Assembly: GCF_002394865.1 (NCBI RefSeq)
Contig: NZ_DGUZ01000002.1
Span: 44,700-108,699 of the forward strand
Direction of reading: 5' to 3'
Source of the DNA: Fibrobacter sp. UBA4297
GTDB taxonomy: Bacteria > Fibrobacterota > Fibrobacteria > Fibrobacterales > Fibrobacteraceae
Length of the DNA stretch: 64,000 bases
In this document: positions 22,900 through 31,136 of the stretch, one piece after another
Position numbering within the stretch: position 1 is the first letter of the stretch
Layout of the letters: each line of letters starts with the position of its first letter
Notes under the pieces: generated by a model
Databases searched by the model: none
Told to the model about the DNA's origin: nothing
The model's input: only the letters and a program-made list of their open reading frames with translations
Position numbers and translations under genes: made by a program

Positions 22900-23319
22900 A
22901 TGAATTACGCAGCGAAAATTGAGAAAGACAAGGATATGGGTTTCGTGGTTTCATTCCCCGATCTGCCCAACGTGAACGCGTTCGGCGACACGCAGGAGGA
23001 AGCTCTCAAGCAGGCGAAGGACGCGCTCGACGGTGCGATGGAATGCGACCTGGATCTTGGCAACACGATGATTCTTCCCAAGACAAAGCCCGATTCCGAC
23101 AAGGGGCTCTACCCGGTCGAGCTTTCCCCGCGAATCGAGATTGCATACAAGCTCTTCGAGGCTCGCAGGGGGCAAAAGAAATGTGATGTGGCACGCCGCG
23201 CAAACATCACCCCGCAGGCTTACCAACGTTTTGAGACTCCAAAGGGCTCGCCTTCCATCGAAACGCTCTACAAGCTGGCACACGCCCTCGGCAAGCAGCT
23301 CGTAATCGAGTTCGTGTAA
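22900..23319 (+). CDS. hicB: HicB-family antitoxin
   Basis: A 139-residue antitoxin. The N-terminal HicB fold (FVVSFPDLPNVNAFGDTQEEAL and AKDALDGAME) binds and blocks HicA. The C-terminal part is an XRE-like helix-turn-helix (KKCDVARRANITPQAYQRFE, SIETLYKLAHALGK), which would repress the hicAB promoter. AGGCCCCT before its ATG is a weak ribosome site; translation is probably coupled to hicA. Confidence 0.9.
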   Translation: MNYAAKIEKDKDMGFVVSFPDLPNVNAFGDTQEEALKQAKDALDGAMECDLDLGNTMILPKTKPDSDKGLYPVELSPRIEIAYKLFEARRGQKKCDVARRANITPQAYQRFETPKGSPSIETLYKLAHALGKQLVIEFV

Positions 23320-23365
23320 TAGGCCAAGGCTGTCACGCTGAAAAAAAAAGATTACCCTCCCTCAC

Positions 23366-23397
23366 AAACAAAAAATCCCAGCCGCAATGGCCGGGAT
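23366..23397 (-). terminator. Terminator of glk
   Basis: Stem AATCCC-GCC / GGC-GGGATT with a run of six Ts on the minus strand, about 115 bases beyond the glk stop. Confidence 0.75.
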
Positions 23398-23458
23398 TAA
23401 CAAAGCTCTAAACCCAACGACTTCGGCGCATTTCCATTCGCCTCCGCCGATAAAGTGA

Positions 23459-23500
23459 TGCCCGCTCGTCCCCGTCAAGCGAGGACAGGTAGGCGGGCAT
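23459..23500. repeat. Dispersed intergenic repeat, single-unit copy
   Basis: GTCCCCGTCAAGCGAGGACA enclosed by ATGCCCGC and GGCGGGCAT, a nested hairpin. The same core recurs, with internal tandem expansion, after the RgpF-like gene near 28.9 kb. Confidence 0.65.
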
Positions 23501-23511
23501 GACAAATACGC

Positions 23512-24579
23512 TTACTTCTGCAAATTCAAACTTGCATTAGCAGCACCGTACAAACTAATGCTGTAATCCTTGATGAGGTACACCGGAATCTTGTTCAAGA
23601 GCGGGCGGATGTTCGGATTGTAGTTCTTTTCGAACCAAGTCATGAACAAGTTATCGCGTTCGAGCCAGCGGAGGTCCTTCTGGACCGTTCCACCTGCGAG
23701 GTAGAAACCGCCGAGCGGGAGGAACAACGTGCAAGCGTCGCTGGCAAAGCGGGCAAGCATCTTCACGAACATGCGCATCATTTCGGCAGCGACCGGATCG
23801 GTATCACTTGCGCGGCTGATGTACTTCGGACGGTCATGCCAATCGGTTTCTTCAATCTTCTTGAATGCATCGTTCTGCGGTACGCCCTTCGTGTCACGCC
23901 ACCATTCATAGAGGTGAGCAAGACCCATGCCAGAGACGAGTGGTTCAACGCCCGGCACGGTGCCGATGCGCTTTTCCATGTAGTCGCGGAAGTCCTGAGT
24001 TTCCTTGTCGAACGGAGCAAACGTAGAATGGCCACCTTCGGAGCAAGCCGGGATGTACTTTTGACCGTCAAATGCGAGGAAGCCAACGCCCATGCCCGTA
24101 CCCGGACCAATCACGGCCTTCGTGGCAGCCTGCGGCTTCGGTTCGCTACCGTCGGTGTGCTTGAACTTGAGGATCTGTTTCGGGTCATCGACGTCGAGAG
24201 TCGGGATGCCATAGCTAATGGCCATAAAGTCGTTAATCACGAGAGTCGGGATGCCGGTTGCATTCGTGATGGCATCGCCGTCAACGCACCACGGGAGGTT
24301 CGTCATGACGCACTTGTTGTTTGCCACCGGACCTGCGGCGCTGATGCAGATGTGGGACGGCTTCAAATCCGCGCGGTTTTCGATTGCTGCCTTGAGCGTT
24401 TCGCGGATCGGGGTGTCAAGTCCTTCAATGCACTGGCTCGGGCAAACGGTTTCGAGAATGAGCGTAAACTTGCCTTCCTTGTAGCCCACAAGACCAAGAT
24501 TCGTATTCGTACCACCGATATCACCCGCCAAAACGAGACGGTCAAACTTTGCATCGGGATTAAGCCATTTAATTTCCAT
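23512..24579 (-). CDS. glk: Glucokinase
   Basis: Phosphorylates glucose with ATP, the entry to glycolysis, and is important for a cellulose degrader. A 355-residue ROK-like/Glk protein with the phosphate-binding loop LAGDIGGTNTNLGL (about 17-30), CISAAGPVAN, the glucose-binding LVINDFMAISYGIP, ATP site AVIGPGTGMGVGFLA, and SEGGHSTFAP. The length slightly exceeds the E. coli enzyme. It is transcribed alone, divergent from plsC, with an intergenic spacer of about 200 bp. Confidence 0.92.
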   Translation of the reverse strand: MEIKWLNPDAKFDRLVLAGDIGGTNTNLGLVGYKEGKFTLILETVCPSQCIEGLDTPIRETLKAAIENRADLKPSHICISAAGPVANNKCVMTNLPWCVDGDAITNATGIPTLVINDFMAISYGIPTLDVDDPKQILKFKHTDGSEPKPQAATKAVIGPGTGMGVGFLAFDGQKYIPACSEGGHSTFAPFDKETQDFRDYMEKRIGTVPGVEPLVSGMGLAHLYEWWRDTKGVPQNDAFKKIEETDWHDRPKYISRASDTDPVAAEMMRMFVKMLARFASDACTLFLPLGGFYLAGGTVQKDLRWLERDNLFMTWFEKNYNPNIRPLLNKIPVYLIKDYSISLYGAANASLNLQK

Positions 24580-24785
24580 AATTTAAAACTCCATGTTTTA
24601 CGTTCAGGAATATAGTTTTTTCTCAAGGAAATAGGAGATTCACGATTAAATCGGGAATGACTAGTGCGTATTTATGCGTATGTAACAAAAACAACCGATT
24701 TACTCCGCTCAAAAAATATACATTAAGCCCATAGGGACCTATTTATAATGAGTGGGTCATAATTCACTTTTAACAAGCAGAGACC

Positions 24786-25544
24786 ATGCGCGCTATTCTT
24801 GCACTCTTTTATTACATCGTCGTTTTCACTATCATGGTTGTTGCGGGTATCCCCTACACCCTCTATTGCGGTATCCGCGGGCACTGGGAAAACTGCACCA
24901 AGATTTGCACTTTCGCCTTCAGGAACATTATTTTCAAGCTTTTCGGCATTAAAGTCGCGGTCAAGGGGGCAGAAAACATTCCAAAGGGCGTAAACTACGT
25001 CATCGTCGCCAACCACCAGAGCTTTTTGGACATCAACGTCGTCTGGCATTCCATCACGTCAGCCTCGTTCATGGCTAAGGCGAGCCTCTGGAAAGCGCCC
25101 GTATTCGGCTGGGTTTTGAACCGCTCCGGCAACATTCCTATCCACACGAACCCGCGCAAAAACGCAGGCCTCGGCAAAATCCTCAAGAAACGCCTCGAAA
25201 GCAATTACAACATTGTCGTGTTCCCCGAAGGCCACCGCAGCGAAGACGGGCACATGTTCAAGTTCCAAAATGGAATTTTCCGTTTGGCAAAAGAACAGCA
25301 CTTTGACATTTTGCCAGTTACATTTATCAATACCGGAAAGATTCTCCCAAAGGTCAAATGGGCGGTCTATTCCGGCACCGTCGAGATGGTCGTTCACCCG
25401 CTAATCCGTTATGAAGATTACGCCGACAAGCCAATGGCCGATCTCCGCGACGAAACCCACGATTTGATTGAATCCGCGATGCCGTACAAGCAGGCGGAAC
25501 TTGCCGCAGCAAAAGAAGCGGCAACAGAAAACAAGGAGGCTTAA
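24786..25544 (+). CDS. plsC: 1-acyl-sn-glycerol-3-phosphate acyltransferase
   Basis: Adds the second acyl chain to lysophosphatidate in phospholipid synthesis at the inner membrane. 252 residues with an N-terminal membrane segment (about 5-30), the catalytic NHQSFLD (His77, Asp82), the substrate-binding FPEGHRS (146-152) and an LPVTF-like strand. It heads a tight cluster: the rnr ATG follows two bases after its stop. Upstream, 24580-24785 holds the divergent promoters for it and glk. Confidence 0.92.
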   Translation: MRAILALFYYIVVFTIMVVAGIPYTLYCGIRGHWENCTKICTFAFRNIIFKLFGIKVAVKGAENIPKGVNYVIVANHQSFLDINVVWHSITSASFMAKASLWKAPVFGWVLNRSGNIPIHTNPRKNAGLGKILKKRLESNYNIVVFPEGHRSEDGHMFKFQNGIFRLAKEQHFDILPVTFINTGKILPKVKWAVYSGTVEMVVHPLIRYEDYADKPMADLRDETHDLIESAMPYKQAELAAAKEAATENKEA

Positions 25545-25546
25545 TT

Positions 25547-28000
25547 ATGGCTAAGGAATTACCGAGCGAAGAACAAATTATTGCAATCCTTCGTGACGAA
25601 CCCATGGTAGGGAGCCAGCTCCGCAGCGCTCTCGGCCTCCCGAAAAAACAGAAGATGGCTTTTAAGCAACTCCTCGCCGACATGATTGAGCGTGGTGTTT
25701 TAAAGCGTTCTGCGCACAAGGAATATCAATTGGGCGATGGCGAACCGCTGGAAGACAAGCGCGAAAAGCGCCGCAAGAAGCTTGCAGAGCAGGGTGTCGA
25801 AGACAACCGCCGTCCGGGCGCACGTAGTCGCCGTCAGACCGAAAAGGATTCCGGCACACGCGTGAAGCGCGGCATTCTGCACCAGACCGGTGACGAAGAC
25901 TGGCAGGTGACCGAAATTGATACCGGCAAGGTGTACGAGATGTGCCACCGCAGGCAGGCGCCGGGCAAGGAAGGCGAGACCATCAGCTTTACACTTTATC
26001 CGCACCCGAAGCTCAAGCACAGCTACTTGGCAAAGGTGGACCGCTCTGCCGAAATCATGAACGTGACTTGGGACGAAGTCAAGAAACAGTTCATGGAAGA
26101 GAGCAACTTGCCCAAAGGCTTTAGCCCCGCTATTGAAAAGTACGTAGCCTCCATTACAGAACCGACCGAAAAGGATTTCAAGGGCCGCGTGGATTATCGC
26201 AAGCTCGACATTCTCTGCATTGACCCCGAAGGCGCCATGGACCACGACGATGCAATCAGCGTGGAACGCAAGCCGAATGGTGGATACAAGCTCGGCGTGC
26301 ACATCGCCGATGTGAGCTACTACGTGCCCGAAGGTTCGGACCTCGACGAGGAAGCACTTGAAAGAAGTTATACGCAATACTTGCCATGGGCCGCAGTGCC
26401 GATGCTCCCGGAAAAGCTTTCCAGCGGTGTTTGCAGCTTGCACGAAGGCGTGGACCGTTGCGCTTTTACCTGCATGATCGACTTGGACAAGGAAGCAAAC
26501 GTTCTCGGTTGGGACTTCCACCGCAGTGTCGTGAAGATTACGAAGGGCATCACGTACCAGCAGGCAGTGAAGATGATGGAAGAAGGTGACGATTCCATCA
26601 AGGCACTCGCCGAAGTGACGGCACTTCTCAAGAGAAACCGCACCAAGGATGGTTTGCTTGAATTCCAGACAACCGAATACGGTTGCAAGTTTGACGAAAA
26701 CGGTGAACCGGTCAAGATTTTCCCGCGCGAACACGACGATTCCAATTCGTGGGTCGAAGAATGCATGCTCATCGCGAACAATTGCTGCGCCAAAGAACTC
26801 AAGCAGCGCAAGCTGCAAGGCATTTACCGTATCCATGAAGCTCCGGACACGAAGGACATCATGGAACTCTATTACATGTACCCGGACCTGTTCAAGGACG
26901 CTCCGGTGATGTTGCGTGACTTGGGTAAGCCGCGCAGTGGCGATACAAACTTGAACCCGGTCGCTTTCAAACTGTACGAACACTTGGTGAAGCGCGCCGC
27001 CGGCGACGAGACGCTCACGAACCGCATTTTGCGCAGTATGCAGAAGGCCCATTACGACAGCAACAGCTTTGGGCACTTCGCCTTGAACTGGCAGGATTAC
27101 AGCCACTTCACTTCGCCGATCCGCCGTTACGCGGACCTCTGGTGCCATCGTGAACTCGCCCGCAAGGGTAAGGAAATCACAGCCGACCGCGTGAACAGCG
27201 TGATTGAAGTTTGCGATTTGATTTCAGCAAACGAAATCAAGAACATGAAGGTGGAACGCATTTCTATCAAGGTGTGCAGCTGCTGGATTTTGAAGAGCCG
27301 CATTGGCGACAGCTTCGAAGCAAGCGTTACGGGCATCGAAGAATGGGGCATTTACGTTTCCATCGACGATCCGATTGCCGAAGGTCTTGTGCGCTACCGC
27401 GATATCGCAGGCGATGACTTCTACGTGTTCAATCCCGACCAGGGTCTTGCATTTGGCAAGCGCAGTGGCCGCACCTTCCGCCGTGGCGACAAGGTAATGG
27501 TGCAGTTGTTGCGCGTGGATCCGTTACGCGGTCAGGCCGACTTCAGCATTACCGAAAAGCTGAGCCCCGAACCGAAGAAGCGCCGCAGCCGCGAAGATAC
27601 CGAACGCGACATTCGCAATTTCAATGAAAGAGCTGACCGCGCTGCGGCCGCCGAAGCACTCGGCTATGTGAGCCAGCCGGACGAAGACGACGATTACGAA
27701 CCGGAATACGTTTCTCGCGGTCGCCGTGGTCGCAGAGATTTTGACGGTCCGATTTTCGAACGCACCGGTCGCGATTCTCGTGAACGTGGCGGTTTCCGCA
27801 AGGGCCGTGACGAATTCGATGAAGGTCGCCGTTCCGACAAGCGTGGGAAACACGGTTCTGAAAAGCGCAGCGGTCGCGACTCCCGTGATTTCGGCGAAGG
27901 ATTCCACGTAGCGAGCGAACCGCGCGAAGCAAGACGTGGTCGCAGATCTAGCGAAAAAGGTCGCGGACGCAGCAGCCGCGGAGGCCGCAGAGGAAGATAG
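25547..28000 (+). CDS. rnr: Ribonuclease R
   Basis: Processive 3'-5' exoribonuclease that degrades structured RNA. The N-terminal winged-helix RNB-associated domain is at about 5-65, cold-shock-like domains follow, and the RNB catalytic centre has IDPEGAMDHDDAIS near 225-238 with its Asp cluster intact. The S1 domain spans about 584-668. The last 130 residues form a strongly basic Arg/Gly-rich tail with many RGR and SRD repeats, longer than in E. coli. plsC precedes and an RgpF-like gene follows, both nearly touching. Confidence 0.95.
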   Translation: MAKELPSEEQIIAILRDEPMVGSQLRSALGLPKKQKMAFKQLLADMIERGVLKRSAHKEYQLGDGEPLEDKREKRRKKLAEQGVEDNRRPGARSRRQTEKDSGTRVKRGILHQTGDEDWQVTEIDTGKVYEMCHRRQAPGKEGETISFTLYPHPKLKHSYLAKVDRSAEIMNVTWDEVKKQFMEESNLPKGFSPAIEKYVASITEPTEKDFKGRVDYRKLDILCIDPEGAMDHDDAISVERKPNGGYKLGVHIADVSYYVPEGSDLDEEALERSYTQYLPWAAVPMLPEKLSSGVCSLHEGVDRCAFTCMIDLDKEANVLGWDFHRSVVKITKGITYQQAVKMMEEGDDSIKALAEVTALLKRNRTKDGLLEFQTTEYGCKFDENGEPVKIFPREHDDSNSWVEECMLIANNCCAKELKQRKLQGIYRIHEAPDTKDIMELYYMYPDLFKDAPVMLRDLGKPRSGDTNLNPVAFKLYEHLVKRAAGDETLTNRILRSMQKAHYDSNSFGHFALNWQDYSHFTSPIRRYADLWCHRELARKGKEITADRVNSVIEVCDLISANEIKNMKVERISIKVCSCWILKSRIGDSFEASVTGIEEWGIYVSIDDPIAEGLVRYRDIAGDDFYVFNPDQGLAFGKRSGRTFRRGDKVMVQLLRVDPLRGQADFSITEKLSPEPKKRRSREDTERDIRNFNERADRAAAAEALGYVSQPDEDDDYEPEYVSRGRRGRRDFDGPIFERTGRDSRERGGFRKGRDEFDEGRRSDKRGKHGSEKRSGRDSRDFGEGFHVASEPREARRGRRSSEKGRGRSSRGGRRGR

Positions 28001-28003
28001 CTG

Positions 28004-28924
28004 ATGGACGCATGCAATAAAGTCGCCCTCTACGCTAGTTACCAAACCGGGGAAGACCTCCCCGGCTATGTCCGTTTTGCGCTCAAGCATCTTGCCGAGA
28101 CCGACTTCAAGGTCGTCCTCCTCACGAATCGCCGAACGCTTTCGAGCGACACCTACGATTTTCTGAAGGAAAACCATATCGAGCTTTTCCTCACCGAAAA
28201 TCGCGGGTTTGATTTTGGCATGTGGCGGCGTTATTTGCAACTGCAGGCAAACCGCACCGACGCAGCCGGCAACTACGTTCCCGGCGTCATCACGCGCGAT
28301 GTGGAACGCTTGTTGCTCATCAACGATTCCATCGTCTATTACAAGAACAAGTTCAAGGAATTCTTTGAACGCGCCGAAAACAGCAACGCCGACGTCGTCT
28401 CACTCACAAGCAATGACGAATTTGCCCCGCACCTGCAATCGTTCTTCTTGTACATGAAACCCGCCGCACTAGGCGTGTTCTTCTTGCACATTTTCGAGAC
28501 TCCCGAACAGACCGAATTCTACGATGTCACCCGCAAGCTCGAAGTGGGCTTAAGCGAAAAATTCACCGAAGCCGAAGTCATCATGGAATCGCTCTACCAC
28601 ACGGAACGCCCTGTGTTCTTCGCTTACGACGAACTCACCCAACAAGGGGCGGGATTCATAAAGCGCAAGCTCCTGGAACGCCGTTTCAACTACGAAGAAA
28701 AGAAACACTTCGTACGCCACCACGCCTACGACGCACTCAACAAGGACTACACTGCCCTTGTGAAAAGCGCCGGACTCGACGCAGACTTTGACGAGAATTG
28801 GCTCCCGAAATGTAACGAGACCAAGGCAGAGCGCATCAAGGACTTTATCTGGGAAAAAGGATTCCAGCTCGTAGGCTTCCCCGCCAAACGGCTACTCGAT
28901 AAAATCAAGAAAGGAGATTCCTGA
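28004..28924 (+). CDS. Rhamnan synthesis protein F (RgpF)-like glycan protein
   Basis: A 306-residue protein resembling the RgpF family, involved in cell-wall rhamnose-glucan or O-antigen-like glycan assembly. Visible features are VALYASYQTGEDLPGYV, FKVVLLTNRR, the NRGFDFGMWRR motif typical of the family, and LLINDSIVY. The conserved NRGFDFG and NDS motifs suggest a glycosyltransferase-like fold. It lies three bases after rnr, an unusual neighbour, so co-transcription rather than shared pathway explains the position. Confidence 0.75.
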   Translation: MDACNKVALYASYQTGEDLPGYVRFALKHLAETDFKVVLLTNRRTLSSDTYDFLKENHIELFLTENRGFDFGMWRRYLQLQANRTDAAGNYVPGVITRDVERLLLINDSIVYYKNKFKEFFERAENSNADVVSLTSNDEFAPHLQSFFLYMKPAALGVFFLHIFETPEQTEFYDVTRKLEVGLSEKFTEAEVIMESLYHTERPVFFAYDELTQQGAGFIKRKLLERRFNYEEKKHFVRHHAYDALNKDYTALVKSAGLDADFDENWLPKCNETKAERIKDFIWEKGFQLVGFPAKRLLDKIKKGDS

Positions 28925-28927
28925 TTA

Positions 28928-28990
28928 TCCCCGTCATCCCCGTCATCCCCGTCAAGCGAGGACAGGCGCGAGGACAGGCGCGAGGACAGG
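28928..28990. repeat. Dispersed intergenic repeat with two nested tandem expansions
   Basis: The 9-mer TCCCCGTCA is repeated three times, directly followed by the 12-mer CGCGAGGACAGG three times (first copy with one change), then TAGGCAGGAATGACA. The copy near 23.47 kb has only one of each unit. Confidence 0.8.
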
Positions 28991-29048
28991 TAGGCAGGAA
29001 TGACACGAATGGCGCAAGTCAATCACAAACGTAAAATAGGTATATGGA

Positions 29049-31136
29049 ATGAGATTTTTTGGTTTAACAGCGATTGGTTTTGCTGCTTTTTGGGCATCGT
29101 TATGGATGGCGGGCTGTGGCTCTGACGGAAACCCTGCCACCGGCAATGGCGACATTGACCCGAACCAGCCTATTTCTCTTTTCGATACTTTGAGCGTTCC
29201 GAGCGCAGCCAACTTGCCTGCTTGCGACGCAAGTCGTGAAGGTCGCGCATTCTTTGTGCAGAATGAGAACTTGCCGCGACTTTGCGTAAAAGGCTCTTGG
29301 CGCAGTGCAGCGGACTCCACAGACTTTAGCGTCACATGCAGCGACGGATTTTTGCACGCGGTTGACAAAATTTCGCCAACCGGAACAACCGTCGGTAGCC
29401 CAGACACTGTCTTTGTCGAAGGCTTCGTTTCGCCGATGACAGGCATTGCGCAAAAAGGGCCGTTCGTCTTTGGCACAAGCGTCACCGTCACCGAAACAAG
29501 CAAGGAATTCAACACCGAGACTTACCAAAAAGCAGAAGGTTGCATCCTCACTAACGACGGCCGCTACACCTTTAACGAAGTCCATTCGAATTCCAACTGC
29601 GTGAAAATCAGGGCGACCGGATTTTACCGCAACGAAGTGACGGGCAGAGTTTCAGACAGTCCCATCACGCTTGCCGCAAAGACATGCTCGCCCGAACATG
29701 CGAACGTGAACATTCTCACGCATATCACCATCCCGCGCATCGAGCAGCTCACGATGAATCACATTGACTTTGCCGAAGCCAAGGCGCAGGCGGAGCGCGA
29801 AGCATTTGCCGCATTCGGAATTGACACGGTCACGCTTTATTCGCAGCCGTACTTCACCGACGGACGCACCAACAAGCCCGTTGCCGAAGATTTGGACATG
29901 TTCGGGAACAGCGAATATAGCGCCGCACTGTTTGCCATCTCCGCCTTGATTCAAGGCGAGCGCAGCGAGAACGACATGATGAATCTCGCAAACAATCTCG
30001 CCGAAGACCTCAAGGGTGATGGCACTTGGAACGACCAAAACTGGAAAATTCAAATTGCCGACTGGGTTGTAGGTCTTGACACGCTCTGGAAATACAACGA
30101 CATCCGCAACAACGTTTCATCGTGGGGCATGAACATTCCGAACTTTGAGCGCTACATGCGCGCGTTTATCCCTATCGCTTACGGTTTCGAGCCATGCACT
30201 GACGCCAACGCAGGTCAAGTCACATACGTGAACCAAGGTCAAAGCGCCCTTTTCGCAAACGACTACGAGCACGCCGACCATTCTAGAGTCCGATTCATCT
30301 GCGACGTAAGTTCCAAGGAATGGCGCATTGCACAGCCCATCGAAAAAGACACGGCTGGATTCGGCCCCGGCGAATACGACAAGGAAGTCCGCGAAGGCCG
30401 TGTAAATCACGACAACTATTACATCTTCGAAACAGCCACAAACGCATGGCGCGTCGCCACCCCGCAAGAAGCCGACGGATTTACAGACCTCGTTGAAGTT
30501 TATGCAAATCTCAAGTCCGATGAAAAAGCAGTCTTCATCATTCGCCACAGCGAACGCACCGATGACACCGGCCCAAGCGGCCACTTGACCAGCAACGGAA
30601 AAACCTACGCCCGCAATCTCGGCGCACGCCTCGCCGCCGTTGCTAACGAAGACTTTTACTATGGATACTCGGGCTACACACGCACGCAAGAAACTTGCGA
30701 AGAAATCGCCATTGGCAAAGGTCAAGTCGGTTACACGCTCAACATTCTCCCCTACATGGACGGAGCCTGGTATATCAAGGACGAAGCCACCGCCAACAAC
30801 TACATCAACGCCGAAGGTGGTTGGGTTGTATTTTCCAAGTACGGTTTTACAGGCGCCTATCCGGACGCATTCTACGATTTAGAGACACGCAGCGAAGAAC
30901 TCCTGAAGAACAACATCCTCGCAAACCTCCCGGCCATGAAACGCGTAAACGTCATGTGCACGCACGATTACCTGGTGGTGCCGCTCCTCGCCTACACCAC
31001 TAACGGTCACGCGAACGTCCGCTACTACGAAAAATGGCGCTGGGTCAATTACCTCTCCGGCGTTGCAATGATCATCTCCGCTGACGGTTCCGTCCGTTAC
31101 GTCCCCGTCAAGGGACTTGAATCGGGAACAATGTAA
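29049..31136 (+). CDS. Lipoprotein with C-terminal histidine phosphatase domain
   Basis: A 695-residue exported lipoprotein: signal peptide with lipobox WMAGC (Cys23), a GSDGNPATGNGD linker, then Fibrobacter-type domains (GIAQKGPFVFGTSVTV resembles a carboxypeptidase-regulatory-like strand repeat). A possible carbohydrate- or wall-associated segment covers about 150-470. The C-terminal region is a histidine phosphatase: FIIRHSER with Arg499/His500, then SNGKTYARNLG, SGYTRTQETC and the distal CTHDYLVVPLL His. Its substrate is unknown, but it would face the periplasm or cell surface. Confidence 0.75.
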   Translation: MRFFGLTAIGFAAFWASLWMAGCGSDGNPATGNGDIDPNQPISLFDTLSVPSAANLPACDASREGRAFFVQNENLPRLCVKGSWRSAADSTDFSVTCSDGFLHAVDKISPTGTTVGSPDTVFVEGFVSPMTGIAQKGPFVFGTSVTVTETSKEFNTETYQKAEGCILTNDGRYTFNEVHSNSNCVKIRATGFYRNEVTGRVSDSPITLAAKTCSPEHANVNILTHITIPRIEQLTMNHIDFAEAKAQAEREAFAAFGIDTVTLYSQPYFTDGRTNKPVAEDLDMFGNSEYSAALFAISALIQGERSENDMMNLANNLAEDLKGDGTWNDQNWKIQIADWVVGLDTLWKYNDIRNNVSSWGMNIPNFERYMRAFIPIAYGFEPCTDANAGQVTYVNQGQSALFANDYEHADHSRVRFICDVSSKEWRIAQPIEKDTAGFGPGEYDKEVREGRVNHDNYYIFETATNAWRVATPQEADGFTDLVEVYANLKSDEKAVFIIRHSERTDDTGPSGHLTSNGKTYARNLGARLAAVANEDFYYGYSGYTRTQETCEEIAIGKGQVGYTLNILPYMDGAWYIKDEATANNYINAEGGWVVFSKYGFTGAYPDAFYDLETRSEELLKNNILANLPAMKRVNVMCTHDYLVVPLLAYTTNGHANVRYYEKWRWVNYLSGVAMIISADGSVRYVPVKGLESGTM

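Noticed and set aside
23459..23500. Hairpin after hicB as the hicAB or glk terminator
   Set aside because: It lacks a T run and is a copy of a dispersed repeat; the glk terminator lies further along on the minus strand.
25700..27148. Long antisense frame opposite rnr, and a similar one opposite leuS (54883-57378)
   Set aside because: They are artefacts of codon bias in the strongly conserved sense genes; no ribosome sites or family features support them.
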